Below, piece after piece: positions 17,554 to 26,370 of a DNA stretch of 55,776 nucleotides (position 1 is its first letter; the number at the start of each line of letters is the position of its first letter). The position numbers were made by a program, and so were the translations under genes. The stretch is from Paenibacillus antibioticophila (GTDB taxonomy: Bacteria; Bacillota; Bacilli; Paenibacillales; Paenibacillaceae), in assembly GCF_000455265.1 (NCBI RefSeq), contig NZ_HG005142.1, positions 1 through 55,776 on the forward strand. Direction: 5' to 3'. A model generated the notes under the pieces. That model did not search any database. It worked only from the letters and a program-made list of their open reading frames with translations, and was not told the DNA's origin.

Positions 17554-18588
17554 CTACCGCTTGGAGCGCAGGGCCGAACTGCTCTTCGACTTGAACATAT
17601 GAATATTATCCAGGGCTTTGCCTGTGCCGATTGCGACACAATCCAGCGGATTCTCCGCCACAATAACAGGCATTCCCGTCTCACTTGCAAGCAGCTTGTC
17701 GAGATTGCGAAGCAGTGCTCCGCCGCCAGTCAATACGATCCCGCGATCCATAATATCCGCAGCGAGTTCTGGCGGACACTTCTCAAGGGTAACCTTCACC
17801 GCTTCTACAATGGCTCCCACCGTATCGCTTAGCGCTTCGGAGATTTCATCCGAAGTAATCGTAATCGTCTTCGGCAGGCCGGATACAAGATCGCGCCCGC
17901 GGATTTCCAATGTCTCCACCTTTTCCAATGCCAATGCGGATCCGATATCCATCTTCAACTGCTCGGAAGTTCGCTCGCCAATCATTAAATTATATTGACG
18001 CTTGATATACTGAATGATGGACTCATCCATATCGTCGCCAGCTACTCTGACCGATTTGCTGGTAACAATCCCCCCGAGGGAGATCACAGCCACTTCCGTC
18101 GTACCGCCGCCGATATCGACAACCATGCTTCCGGTCGGTTCCCAGACAGGAAGATCCGCCCCGATTGCAGCTGCAAACGGTTCTTCAATCGTATAGGCCT
18201 CGCGGGCGCCAGCCTGCTTGGTGGCATCCTCTACGGCGCGCTGCTCTACCGCTGTAATGCCGGAAGGCACGCATACCATCACATTTGGATGACGCTGGAA
18301 CAGCGAGCGCTGCTTCTGTGCCTGGCGAATAAAGTATTTGATCATCGTAGCCGTCGTATCAAAGTCAGCAATAACGCCATCCTTCATCGGACGGATCGCC
18401 CGGATGTTTCCCGGAGTTCTGCCGATCATCTTCTTGGCCGATTCGCCAACAGCAACAATATTCTTAGTATCTGTATGAATTGCGACTACGGAAGGCTCTC
18501 TGACGATAATGCCTTTACCGCGAATATATACAAGTGTATTAGCTGTCCCCAAGTCAATTCCCAAATCCTTCGTGAAACCACCTAACAT
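17554..18588 (-). CDS. mreB: Rod shape-determining protein MreB
   Basis: Bacterial actin homologue that organises side-wall synthesis. It starts [21 protein letters not shown], with phosphate-1 DLGTANT, later [12 protein letters not shown] (phosphate-2) and TGGGALLRN (adenosine). Length 344. ATG with AAGGGAG upstream. First of mreB-mreC-mreD. Confidence 0.97.
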   Translation of the reverse strand: MLGGFTKDLGIDLGTANTLVYIRGKGIIVREPSVVAIHTDTKNIVAVGESAKKMIGRTPGNIRAIRPMKDGVIADFDTTATMIKYFIRQAQKQRSLFQRHPNVMVCVPSGITAVEQRAVEDATKQAGAREAYTIEEPFAAAIGADLPVWEPTGSMVVDIGGGTTEVAVISLGGIVTSKSVRVAGDDMDESIIQYIKRQYNLMIGERTSEQLKMDIGSALALEKVETLEIRGRDLVSGLPKTITITSDEISEALSDTVGAIVEAVKVTLEKCPPELAADIMDRGIVLTGGGALLRNLDKLLASETGMPVIVAENPLDCVAIGTGKALDNIHMFKSKSSSALRSKR

Positions 18589-18626
18589 GCTGTATCTCCC
18601 TTTCCTTCTGCATCTAATCTATTATA

Positions 18627-19322
18627 TTACATCATGCCCTGCTCCTTCAAACTTACGAATACACCATCACCAATGACGATATGATCCAGCACATCAATGC
18701 CGATCACTTCGCCGGCAGAACGCAGTCGTTCCGTCATGCGAATATCCTCCGGGCTTGGCGTCGGATCACCACTCGGATGATTGTGAGCACAGACAACTGA
18801 GGCGCTGCTGCATTTGATCGCCGCACGAAATACCTCGCGCGGGTGAACAATCGAAGCGTTAAGGCTTCCGATCGACAAGGTCTCTTGAGCAATTACATGA
18901 TTTTTTGTATTCAAAAAAAGACACACAAAGTGCTCCTTCTGCAAATACCGAAGCTGCTCCATCAACAATTCCGCGGCATCTCGCGGACTTCGAATCACAT
19001 GTGCTTCAGGCAGTCTTGTCCGCGCAAGGCGTTGCCCCAGCTCGATCCCGGCCTTCAATTGAACCGCCTTCGCGGGGCCGATTCCTTTGATCTCCATCAG
19101 TTCATCCAGACTTAAATCGACGATCCCTCTGATGCCTCCTGCTTCTTGCAATAAACGTTGAGCCAGATGCAGTGCCGATTCCCGGCGTGTACCCGTTCTC
19201 AGAATAATCGCAAGCAGTTCACTGAGGCTTAATGCGCCTGCTCCGGAGGCCAGCATTCGTTCTCTTGGCCGATCCTCTCCAGGAATGTCTCTAAGCATAG
19301 CTAGAGCCGTTGAATTGGTCAT
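18627..19322 (-). CDS. radC: DNA repair protein homologue RadC (JAB/MPN domain)
   Basis: RadC family protein of unsettled function, once linked to repair and recombination. The N-terminal helix-hairpin-helix region (LMEIKGIGPAKAVQLKAGIELG) is followed by an MPN+ metalloprotease-like domain with CAHNHPSGDPTPSPED, which has the His-x-His of the zinc site. GGAGG is three bases from the ATG at 19328 but nine from the ATG at 19322, so I used the latter (231 residues). It lies between maf and mreB, as in B. subtilis. Confidence 0.92.
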   Translation of the reverse strand: MTNSTALAMLRDIPGEDRPRERMLASGAGALSLSELLAIILRTGTRRESALHLAQRLLQEAGGIRGIVDLSLDELMEIKGIGPAKAVQLKAGIELGQRLARTRLPEAHVIRSPRDAAELLMEQLRYLQKEHFVCLFLNTKNHVIAQETLSIGSLNASIVHPREVFRAAIKCSSASVVCAHNHPSGDPTPSPEDIRMTERLRSAGEVIGIDVLDHIVIGDGVFVSLKEQGMM

Positions 19323-19391
19323 ATTCATATCCCTCCATCATTATTAACAAACATGATTTCGGAAGGATATGCTTTACCTCTTCCTATTACC

Positions 19392-19991
19392 TCAGAGAAC
19401 GTTTATCCCAAAGGTTTTAAGCATCTCGCCGAGTAAAGACAAGGGCAAGCCGACAACATTAAAATAACAACCCTCAATGCTGGCAACAAGCGTCGCGCCC
19501 AATCCCTGAATGGCATAGGCTCCGGCCTTATCAAGACCTTCGCCGGTGGCCGCATAAGCCAATACTTCCTTCTCTGAACATTCTCTCATCCAAACAATTG
19601 TTTTTCTGTAATCAACAAGGCTCTTCCCTGTCACACTGTCAACGCAAGCGACACCCGAGTATACTTCGTGGCTGCGTCCTTGAAGCGACCTCAGCATATC
19701 CGCCGCTTCTTGCTGATTCGCCGGTTTGCCCAGTATGTATCCGTCACGGACAACAATTGTATCGCTTCCGACAATAACTCCGGTACGCTGTTCTTTTTCG
19801 AGTGTGTGGTATACAGCTTCTGCTTTGCGTTTAGCCAATTCGATAACGATTTTCTCCGGCTTCCACGCTGCTTCATAGTGCTCATCCGCCAGACTTGGGA
19901 TCACCTCAAAAGGAATATTCAACGATGCGACAAGTTCACGCCGACGCGGTGACGTGGACGCGAGAATAATATGCCGCGCTGCAGTATTCAT
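19392..19991 (-). CDS. maf: Maf family nucleotide pyrophosphatase
   Basis: House-cleaning nucleotide pyrophosphatase (dTTP/UTP type) and septum-formation inhibitor. Motifs ILASTSPRRRELV near the N-terminus, VIVGSDTIVV and GRSHEVYSGV are present. The 199-residue length is normal. The ATG at 19991 has GAAGGAGGA at good distance. The longer open frame to 20099 would start upstream of the promoter -10, so it was rejected. Confidence 0.94.
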   Translation of the reverse strand: MNTAARHIILASTSPRRRELVASLNIPFEVIPSLADEHYEAAWKPEKIVIELAKRKAEAVYHTLEKEQRTGVIVGSDTIVVRDGYILGKPANQQEAADMLRSLQGRSHEVYSGVACVDSVTGKSLVDYRKTIVWMRECSEKEVLAYAATGEGLDKAGAYAIQGLGATLVASIEGCYFNVVGLPLSLLGEMLKTFGINVL

Positions 19992-20055
19992 TAAGGTCCT
20001 CCTTCGGATTCGACAGATTCCAGCTGTCAACCTCGCCATTTTTTGACACTTCATT

Positions 20056-20084
20056 ATTATAAGGTTATTTATGCCCCAATACAA
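20056..20084 (-). promoter_or_regulatory. Promoter of maf-radC-mreB
   Basis: On the minus strand: -35 TTGTAT (20079-20084), 17-bp spacer, -10 TATAAT (20056-20061), starting just after the spoIIB terminator and about 65 bases before maf. Confidence 0.7.
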
Positions 20085-20086
20085 AC

Positions 20087-20127
20087 ACAAAAACGGCAAG
20101 GGGAATATTACCAGCCCTATGCCGTTC
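20087..20127 (-). terminator. Terminator after spoIIB
   Basis: The minus strand reads AACGGCATAGGG, a loop of about 11, then CCCTTGCCGTT followed by TTTGTGTTTG. It separates spoIIB from maf. The maf -35 region begins immediately after it. Confidence 0.7.
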
Positions 20128-20144
20128 TTAAGACCCAGATAAGT

Positions 20145-21332
20145 CTACGGAGTCCCTTGGCCCATCATTTTGTACTCCTCCAGAACAAACCTCATAATTT
20201 CATCTTGGACTTCCCAAAGCAGTGTCTTCGCATTCTTCTTGTGATACTCATGGACCGCCTCCACCGCACTGTTCATCGAGGTCTCCAGCACGATATTCCC
20301 CTCTGCAAGACTATCAGGCAGCTTCCCTCGAACTGCGGCTGCACTCTCCGTCCATAACTGATGCTTTTCTCCCAATTCCGCAACCTCCTCATCCGACAAT
20401 GCGGATGGAGACAGTTCACTTAATCGGGAAGCTGATAACGAGCTTAGCAGCTCAACCAGCTCCGCGCTTTGGGCCAGATAGTGCTCCAACGCTGTCACAT
20501 CCCCGTCGAAGTGAACCTCTGCCGATGAAGGCAATGTTACCTCATGCAGGATCAAGTGAACCCCGGTCGCTTTCAATTGACTGCTTAACAGCTTTGCTTG
20601 TTCACGATCCGAGGAAACCCCGGCGTAGACTCTTTTCTCATCCACCGTATCTCTTGCGGCAGCAATTCCGGATTCCTTCAGCTCCTGCTGGGCCAATTCC
20701 ACTCCCCCAGCCGAGCTGAATACGCCATACTGCAGAAAATGATAGGTTTGCTGGGGCAAGGCGATATTGACCAGCATTTCCTCTTCCGCGGGTAGCAAGA
20801 ACTCCTCTTCAATACTCCCCATCACCGGAATGCCAGCATCCTGGATCGCGGCTGATTGCACCGGGACATTAGCACCGGGGATAGGTAAGGTCAGTTCTTG
20901 ATTAAACATGGATAACACTACTACCCCGAATAAGCCTCCTGTCACGATAGCTCCTGTCACAGAGCCTGCTACCTTCCACCAGGAGGTCCGGCGAGGAGCA
21001 TTCTTGTGATTGTTGCTATAGGATGGCAATACTATCCCGCCCGTTGAGGTGTAGTCGGCAAAGGGGTCCCCCCATTCCTCTGTTTGATCAATCGTCTGAT
21101 ATACAGGCACAGAGTCTGCATTTCTATAGATTTCTCGGTCTGGTTCTCGATCTGGACGGTGACCATAGGTCAGCCACTCGTCATTGGCATCTGCCCGGAC
21201 GTAATCCACATTTTCCGTGGACGAATTCAAAATTTCGGGAGGATTACTCCTCCTGACGGGCTCCTGCATCGATTGACGCGGCATTTCCCTCTCTTGCTCA
21301 TTAAAGCGGAATGTCATCTTGGCATTGTTCAC
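20145..21332 (-). CDS. spoIIB: SPOR domain protein, probable SpoIIB
   Basis: Probable engulfment-stage sporulation protein SpoIIB. An acidic cytoplasmic region of about 115 residues is followed by one membrane segment (VTGAIVTGGLFGVVVLSMF) and an extracytoplasmic part. A SPOR-like repeat YHFLQYGVFSSAGGVELAQ...ERVYAGVSSDREQAKLL would bind septal peptidoglycan. The call depends on this and on its position directly before maf, where spoIIB lies in B. subtilis. The GTG at 21332 has AAGGAG ten bases upstream (395 residues). The open frame continues to 21398. Another SPOR protein is possible. Confidence 0.75.
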   Translation of the reverse strand: MNNAKMTFRFNEQEREMPRQSMQEPVRRSNPPEILNSSTENVDYVRADANDEWLTYGHRPDREPDREIYRNADSVPVYQTIDQTEEWGDPFADYTSTGGIVLPSYSNNHKNAPRRTSWWKVAGSVTGAIVTGGLFGVVVLSMFNQELTLPIPGANVPVQSAAIQDAGIPVMGSIEEEFLLPAEEEMLVNIALPQQTYHFLQYGVFSSAGGVELAQQELKESGIAAARDTVDEKRVYAGVSSDREQAKLLSSQLKATGVHLILHEVTLPSSAEVHFDGDVTALEHYLAQSAELVELLSSLSASRLSELSPSALSDEEVAELGEKHQLWTESAAAVRGKLPDSLAEGNIVLETSMNSAVEAVHEYHKKNAKTLLWEVQDEIMRFVLEEYKMMGQGTP

Positions 21333-21398
21333 GTTCCGCACGCTCCTTGTCCATTCTTCTAGGACTACAATATGAGCGCTCGCGTTGATATATGCCAT

Positions 21399-21767
21399 GA
21401 ATCAACCGGGCTTGTCATTTCCAGACACCCCCATAACCATCTGCAGGGCTGTTTTGCGGCTTCAGTCCGGAAGTTTTCCAGCAAAGCCAAGAAGCGCCCT
21501 TCCGTTATGTCGAGGTAGTATAGGGACAAAGTGCCTCCAGCTTTGGAAGATTTCCCCGGATCTTCCCCTGTTAGTGGTATACTTTGAGGAGAGCAATTGG
21601 AAGTGTTCGTTGGAATATGTCCCAGTGCATTGTCCTTATAGAGGCGCTTGAACAGGGCAGCGAGTTCGCCGCCCCACCGTTCAGCGGTGTTCTTGCGGGT
21701 GATATGCTTGGCTATTCCTTCTAATTTCGACGGGAGCAGAAAGGATACAACAGAGGACGGTGAGAAC
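21399..21767. other. Intergenic region between divergent spoIIB and bceR
   Basis: About 370 bases with no supported gene. On the plus strand an extended -10 TGGTATACT (TATACT 21578-21583) could start the bce transcript. No convincing -35 or inverted-repeat operator was found. A long minus-strand frame runs through here into the antisense of bceR; it has no start signal and no recognised domain, so I do not call it a gene, though it could be a decayed remnant. Confidence 0.5.
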
Positions 21768-22430
21768 TTGGCTAAAATACTGATAGTGGAGGACGAAAAG
21801 AGCATAAGCGATGAGCTTGTCATTCTGCTGCAAAATGCGGGATACGAGACGGCAGTCATTGATGATTTTGTGTATACAGAGACACAGATTGAAAGAACCA
21901 TGCCTGACCTTATTTTGCTGGATATTGGGCTGCCAGGACAGGATGGCTACCGTATTTGCATGGAACTTCGGAAAACATCTCAAATCCCGGTTATCTTTGT
22001 CACCAGCAGAAACACCTCCATGGATGAGCTAAGGGCGTTGAGCCTCGGCGGCGACGATTTTATCTCCAAACCCTATGACCTTCCGATTCTGCTGGCCCGT
22101 ATCCAAGCGCTCCTTCGCAGGAGCGGCCAGACCGAAAAAGACACCTTGACAGCGAATGGGTTGACCCTTTCATTATCCAAGGGGGAAATTGAACACGACG
22201 GACAGCGTGCGGATATAGCGAAAAACGAGGCAAAAATTCTGTTTTGCCTAATGAAAACACCCGGCAAGATCATTTCCCGTCCCGACTTGATCGAATATCT
22301 GTGGAACAACCAGGTCTATATTGACGACAATACCCTTAGCGTTAATGTTACACGCCTGCGCGGCAAGCTGAACAATATCGGACTTCCGGACTATATTAAA
22401 ACAAAACGCGGATTGGGGTATAAAATATGA
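21768..22430 (+). CDS. Bce-type response regulator (OmpR family)
   Basis: OmpR-family response regulator controlling the adjacent transporter. The receiver domain (about 1-118) has acidic Glu8/Asp9, phosphoacceptor Asp52 in LLDIGLP, and the KPYDLP lysine motif. The winged-helix DNA-binding domain (about 125-220) ends GLGYKI. I chose the TTG at 21768, giving MAKILIVEDE at the N-terminus and 220 residues, the usual size. The open frame runs back to 21648 but that part has no homology to receivers. The Shine-Dalgarno (GAGGACGGTGAG) is weak or close. It overlaps the kinase gene as ATGA. Confidence 0.88.
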   Translation: MAKILIVEDEKSISDELVILLQNAGYETAVIDDFVYTETQIERTMPDLILLDIGLPGQDGYRICMELRKTSQIPVIFVTSRNTSMDELRALSLGGDDFISKPYDLPILLARIQALLRRSGQTEKDTLTANGLTLSLSKGEIEHDGQRADIAKNEAKILFCLMKTPGKIISRPDLIEYLWNNQVYIDDNTLSVNVTRLRGKLNNIGLPDYIKTKRGLGYKI

Positions 22431-23440
22431 AAATCGGGGGATTTCTGCACGACCGGCTTATGTCCCTGCTGCTGCATTTGTTTTGCATGCTGATGCTCTC
22501 CACCTTCCTGCTTGTGACGGGAACCGATTCGGGGGTCGTTTCCATTATCCTGATCGTATGGGCAGTCGGCCTTTGCATGCTGACTGCGGCTGATTATTTT
22601 AGGAAAAGAAATCAGTTCCGTGAGCTGGAGGCCATTATGGAAGGTCTAGAGCAAAAATATCTTATTATGGAATGCTCGCCCAAGCCAAATAGCTATGTCG
22701 GGCGCAAAATCTTCGGGCTTTTCAGGCTTGCCGAAAAGTCCATGATCGAAGCTGTGTCCGACGCAGAGGCAAAACAGCGGGATTATCGGGAATACATTGA
22801 AAACTGGGTGCATGAGATCAAGGTTCCTATTACGGCAGTTGAACTTATCTGCGAAAACAACAAATCTGAAACCAGTCGGAAAATCCGCTCCCAGCTCGCA
22901 ATTATTGAAGGTCATGTGGAACGCACGCTTTACTATGCCAGACTTGATTGCATAGAGAAGGATTTTATTATACGGGAGACTTCTCTTACGGACATCGTTA
23001 AGAAGGCACTGTCGAAGTATCGCTTCTTACTGACGCAGAATAATGTGAGGATTGAAACTGAAAACCTGGACAAATCCGTTTATACCGACGGCAAATGGGT
23101 GGAATTTATGCTGGAACAGCTTTTATCAAACGCTGTCAAATACAGAACCGATTCGCCGGTAATCCATATCTGCGCGGAAGAATCCGACGGGAAAACAAGA
23201 CTAATGGTCAAAGACAACGGTATCGGCATTCCCGCATCGGAGCTGCGGCGTATCTTTGACAAGGGCTTCACAGGTAGCAACGGCCGCGCACTGGGCGGAT
23301 CTACAGGTATGGGGCTGTATCTTTGCCGGAAGCTTGCCGAATCCTTGAGCGTATATTGGGAGGCTGATTCAAGAGAAAACGAATATACGGCAATTTCCCT
23401 CTGCTTTCCCAGACCGTTATCTTACGAAAATGAAAGATAA
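22427..23440 (+). CDS. Bce-type intramembrane-sensing histidine kinase
   Basis: Sensor kinase of the BceS type: two membrane helices (about 11-31 and 35-55) with almost no extracellular loop, so the signal comes from the partner transporter. The phospho-acceptor is His129 in IENWVHEIKVPITA, which matches the HExxxP pattern. N box (LLSNAVKYR), D/G box (VKDNGIGIPASEL), and STGMGLYL follow. Length 337. Start overlaps the regulator stop by four bases. Confidence 0.9.
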   Translation: MKIGGFLHDRLMSLLLHLFCMLMLSTFLLVTGTDSGVVSIILIVWAVGLCMLTAADYFRKRNQFRELEAIMEGLEQKYLIMECSPKPNSYVGRKIFGLFRLAEKSMIEAVSDAEAKQRDYREYIENWVHEIKVPITAVELICENNKSETSRKIRSQLAIIEGHVERTLYYARLDCIEKDFIIRETSLTDIVKKALSKYRFLLTQNNVRIETENLDKSVYTDGKWVEFMLEQLLSNAVKYRTDSPVIHICAEESDGKTRLMVKDNGIGIPASELRRIFDKGFTGSNGRALGGSTGMGLYLCRKLAESLSVYWEADSRENEYTAISLCFPRPLSYENER

Positions 23441-23509
23441 CGGAAAGAAATATCGCTACACCAAAAACTTCTTCTTCATTATTATAATGGAGGAAGGAGT
23501 GAGTGAATT

Positions 23510-24268
23510 ATGCTGAAGGTTTCACAGATCGAAAAATATTACGGCAGTAGAAATAACGTAACAAAAGCGTTGGACCGGATCAGCTTTGACGTAGAGGACG
23601 GCGAATTCATCGCTATCATGGGAGCGTCTGGTTCAGGAAAGACCACACTGCTTAACTGCATCTCCACTATTGATTCAGTAAGCGCGGGAAATGTGTACCT
23701 GGACAATAAGAACATCTCCCAAATCCCGGAAGAAAAACTGGCGAGATTCCGCCGGGAAAAGCTTGGCTTTGTCTTTCAGGACTTCAATCTGCTGGATACT
23801 TTGACAATTGAAGAAAATATCGCCATCACTCTGACGATAAACGAATATCCGCCCGAGCAGGTGAAAGAAAAGGTTGCAAGCGTTGCAAAGCAGCTTGGAA
23901 TAGATGATATCCTCTCCAAATTCCCATATCAGGTTTCGGGAGGCCAGAAGCAGCGCTGTGCTTGCGCCCGCGCCATGGTGTTCGGTCAAAGCCTGATTCT
24001 GGCCGACGAACCCACGGGAGCGCTGGACTCAAAATCATCAAAAAACCTGCTGGAGCTGATGGGGAACATTAACCGGGAAAACGGTGCCACCATTCTGATG
24101 GTGACCCATGACGCGTTCAGCGCCAGCTATGCACGTCGCATTCTTTTTTTAAAGGACGGGCGGCTTTTTAATGAGTTGTATCGGGACGATAAACCGCGTA
24201 GGGAATTTTATCACGAAATTCTGGATGTTCTCTCCGTTCTGGGAGGTAACACAGGCGATGCTCTCTAA
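23510..24268 (+). CDS. Bce-type ABC transporter ATP-binding protein
   Basis: ATPase subunit of the peptide-detoxification transporter. Walker A GASGSGKTT (38-46), Q-loop VFQDFNLLDTLT (about 88-99), signature VSGGQ (142-146), Walker B LILADE (162-167) and switch His200. Length 252, of the MacB/LolD-like class. Shine-Dalgarno GGAGGAAGGAG precedes the ATG. It overlaps the permease gene by 11 bases. Confidence 0.92.
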   Translation: MLKVSQIEKYYGSRNNVTKALDRISFDVEDGEFIAIMGASGSGKTTLLNCISTIDSVSAGNVYLDNKNISQIPEEKLARFRREKLGFVFQDFNLLDTLTIEENIAITLTINEYPPEQVKEKVASVAKQLGIDDILSKFPYQVSGGQKQRCACARAMVFGQSLILADEPTGALDSKSSKNLLELMGNINRENGATILMVTHDAFSASYARRILFLKDGRLFNELYRDDKPRREFYHEILDVLSVLGGNTGDAL

Positions 24269-26204
24269 ACTCTCTCTGCGCAATGCTACCCGGCAGATGA
24301 AGGACTATCTCATTTATTTTATTACCATTGTCATCGCCGCAACACTTATCTTTTCCTTTAACTCCCTTGTTTTCTCACAAGAAATCAGAAGCCTCTCCAA
24401 ACTTTTAGATACCTTGACACTGATGATTGGCATCGCGAGCTTTGTGGTTGTGTGCATCATCGGCTGGCTTGTCTTTTACACCATGCGTTTTATGATGAAA
24501 CGCCGCAGCCGGGAATTCGGCACTTACCTGTTGCTTGGCATCGAGCGAAAAAGAATCGTCAACCTGTTTTTTCTGGAAAACCTAATCATCGGGGCGGTGG
24601 CTCTGCTAATTGGTTTGCTCACCGGGAATCTCCTGTATCAGGGGCTTCGGGCGATGCTGCTGCGTTTATATGAGATACAGTACCACTTCAGCTATGAGTT
24701 TTCCTTGCCCGCAACGCTGCTCACCTTTGCTTATTTCGCGTTGATCTTCATAGTGGCGCTTTTTTTGAATCGAAGAAAAATCAGGAAATCTAAAATTAGC
24801 GAACTGATTTATATGGATCAATATAACGAGAAAGAGCTTGCCACCGACGGCAAAAAACGTAGGAGGCTCTTCGTCGCTTCAGTGATTAGCGGAATTGTCG
24901 GAATCGGCCTGCTGATCACCTATGATGCAACATTCAGCCTGATCGGTGCCTTCGCCATCATCTTTTTCCTGTTTACCTTCTACATCAGCTTTTCTTCCGG
25001 AATATCCGCCTATTTTAAAAAGCATGAACGAAAGAAGTACTCCGGTAATACCCTTTACGTCTTTCGCTCTCTTGCCTCCAAGGTTGGCAGCATGGGAATT
25101 ACGCTATCGGTTATATCTATCTTGCTAACCGCAACGCTGATTGCAGTGGGAACAGGCTTGTCCTTCAACCATCTTTTTATGCGAAATGCGGAACTTGAAA
25201 CCTCTCATAGTATCTATATAGGCTCAGAAGAAAAAGCTGATTTTTCCGAATACAAAATATATATCGATGAGAACCTTAATGTAACAAGCCAATGGCAATA
25301 TAATATTTATAAGCAGGATAGCGACTCTGTAACACGGTATGTCGATCCCTACCGGGATAACTTCCGTGCTTATGATTACGATACCGTAATGGCGTTTTCA
25401 GACTACACCAGACTCAGGGATATGCTTGGATATCACAAAGTTACGTTGCCGGAGGGAGAATATATCATCCAGTGTCTGGATTATCTTGCAAAGCCATTAG
25501 CACAATATAACGAAGCTGTGCGGATCGGGGACAGAACGCTGCTCAAGCGCGCGGTATATTACGAGACCTTTACCCAGCAGCACTGGAATGGAAACGGCAG
25601 CGGATTTATTCTTGTTGTGCCTGATGAAATTGCAGAAGCTCTGCCTGTTTCTCACAGTGCCTATGCAGCTATGACCGATGAGCCTGTCACCATGACGGAA
25701 TATGAGGCTCTGGACATGATACGCATGCACCGGCATGAAACCGACCGCGATGCCGGTTATGATATGATTTACTCCAAAGAAGTTGTAAAGGAGCAGAACG
25801 CATCGTTATACGCGGTCATCATCTTTCCGCTGTTTTATGTGGCGCTGGTGCTGTTGATCGTCTCAGCGACCGTTCTGGCAATCCAGATCCTCAGCGAAAT
25901 GAAAGGCTATCAGAACCAATATGCTGTCCTTCATATGCTGGGTGCTGAAAGAAAATATTTGAGCAGCGCACTTCGCAGGCAATTTGCAGTATATTACATA
26001 CTGCCCATAATTCCCGCTGCGGTAATCAGCAGTATCTTCATCTTTTTTCTTTGCTTGGCTTTTGATCCTGGGGTGTTTCAGGATATCGCTCAGATTTTTA
26101 TGATTGTCGGCGCAACGCTAGCCATATTCTTTGCAGTTTTTGCTATCTACATCGCAGCTTCATATGTAAGCCTAAGAAGGAACATCTTGCCGGATGATGC
26201 ATAA
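24258..26204 (+). CDS. Bce-type ABC transporter permease (FtsX-domain, BceB-like)
   Basis: Large permease that removes cell-wall-targeting peptide antibiotics from lipid II-cycle intermediates and signals their flux to the kinase. The 648 residues carry about ten membrane segments. A block of seven or so in the first 330 residues and three in the last 130 flank an extracellular domain of about 200 residues (about 315-540) that sets specificity. FtsX domains lie at about 55-190 and 540-640. I chose the ATG at 24258 (GGGAGG ten bases upstream), giving the family start MLSKLSLRNATRQ. Which peptide is detected cannot be read from the sequence. Confidence 0.9.
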   Translation: MLSKLSLRNATRQMKDYLIYFITIVIAATLIFSFNSLVFSQEIRSLSKLLDTLTLMIGIASFVVVCIIGWLVFYTMRFMMKRRSREFGTYLLLGIERKRIVNLFFLENLIIGAVALLIGLLTGNLLYQGLRAMLLRLYEIQYHFSYEFSLPATLLTFAYFALIFIVALFLNRRKIRKSKISELIYMDQYNEKELATDGKKRRRLFVASVISGIVGIGLLITYDATFSLIGAFAIIFFLFTFYISFSSGISAYFKKHERKKYSGNTLYVFRSLASKVGSMGITLSVISILLTATLIAVGTGLSFNHLFMRNAELETSHSIYIGSEEKADFSEYKIYIDENLNVTSQWQYNIYKQDSDSVTRYVDPYRDNFRAYDYDTVMAFSDYTRLRDMLGYHKVTLPEGEYIIQCLDYLAKPLAQYNEAVRIGDRTLLKRAVYYETFTQQHWNGNGSGFILVVPDEIAEALPVSHSAYAAMTDEPVTMTEYEALDMIRMHRHETDRDAGYDMIYSKEVVKEQNASLYAVIIFPLFYVALVLLIVSATVLAIQILSEMKGYQNQYAVLHMLGAERKYLSSALRRQFAVYYILPIIPAAVISSIFIFFLCLAFDPGVFQDIAQIFMIVGATLAIFFAVFAIYIAASYVSLRRNILPDDA

Positions 26205-26208
26205 GGCT

Positions 26209-26242
26209 CTTCTTATATACCGCATTATGAGCATATAAGAAG
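26209..26242. repeat. 10-bp perfect inverted repeat after bceB
   Basis: CTTCTTATAT (26209-26218) is repeated inverted as ATATAAGAAG (26233-26242) with a 14-base loop, beginning four bases after the permease stop. It lacks a T-tract. A 3'-end stem or a protein site is possible. Confidence 0.5.
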
Positions 26243-26295
26243 TCGTCAGATTCCAATTTACAGGATAGTCTTGAGTTGCTGAATAACAATAAATT

Positions 26296-26338
26296 AAAAC
26301 ACCTCATTTCCAAATGACTTTGGAAACGAGGTGTTTTT
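26296..26338. terminator. Bidirectional terminator between bceB and murC
   Basis: AAAACACCTCATTTCCAAA, loop TGAC, TTTGGAAACGAGGTGTTTTT form a long stem with A-tract on one side and T-tract on the other, so it can end both the plus-strand bce transcript and the minus-strand murC transcript. Confidence 0.9.
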
Positions 26339-26370
26339 CCGTATTCTTGAGATTAAACGCTTGTATCCGA

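Noticed and set aside
21365..21901. 178-residue minus-strand frame upstream of spoIIB
   Set aside because: No start signal or domain; its N-terminal third is antisense to bceR with a Ser-rich composition typical of a shadow.
23483..23488. TATAAT before the Bce ATPase gene as a separate promoter
   Set aside because: The start of transcription would fall inside the Shine-Dalgarno, and no -35 is seen; a separate bceA promoter is not supported here.
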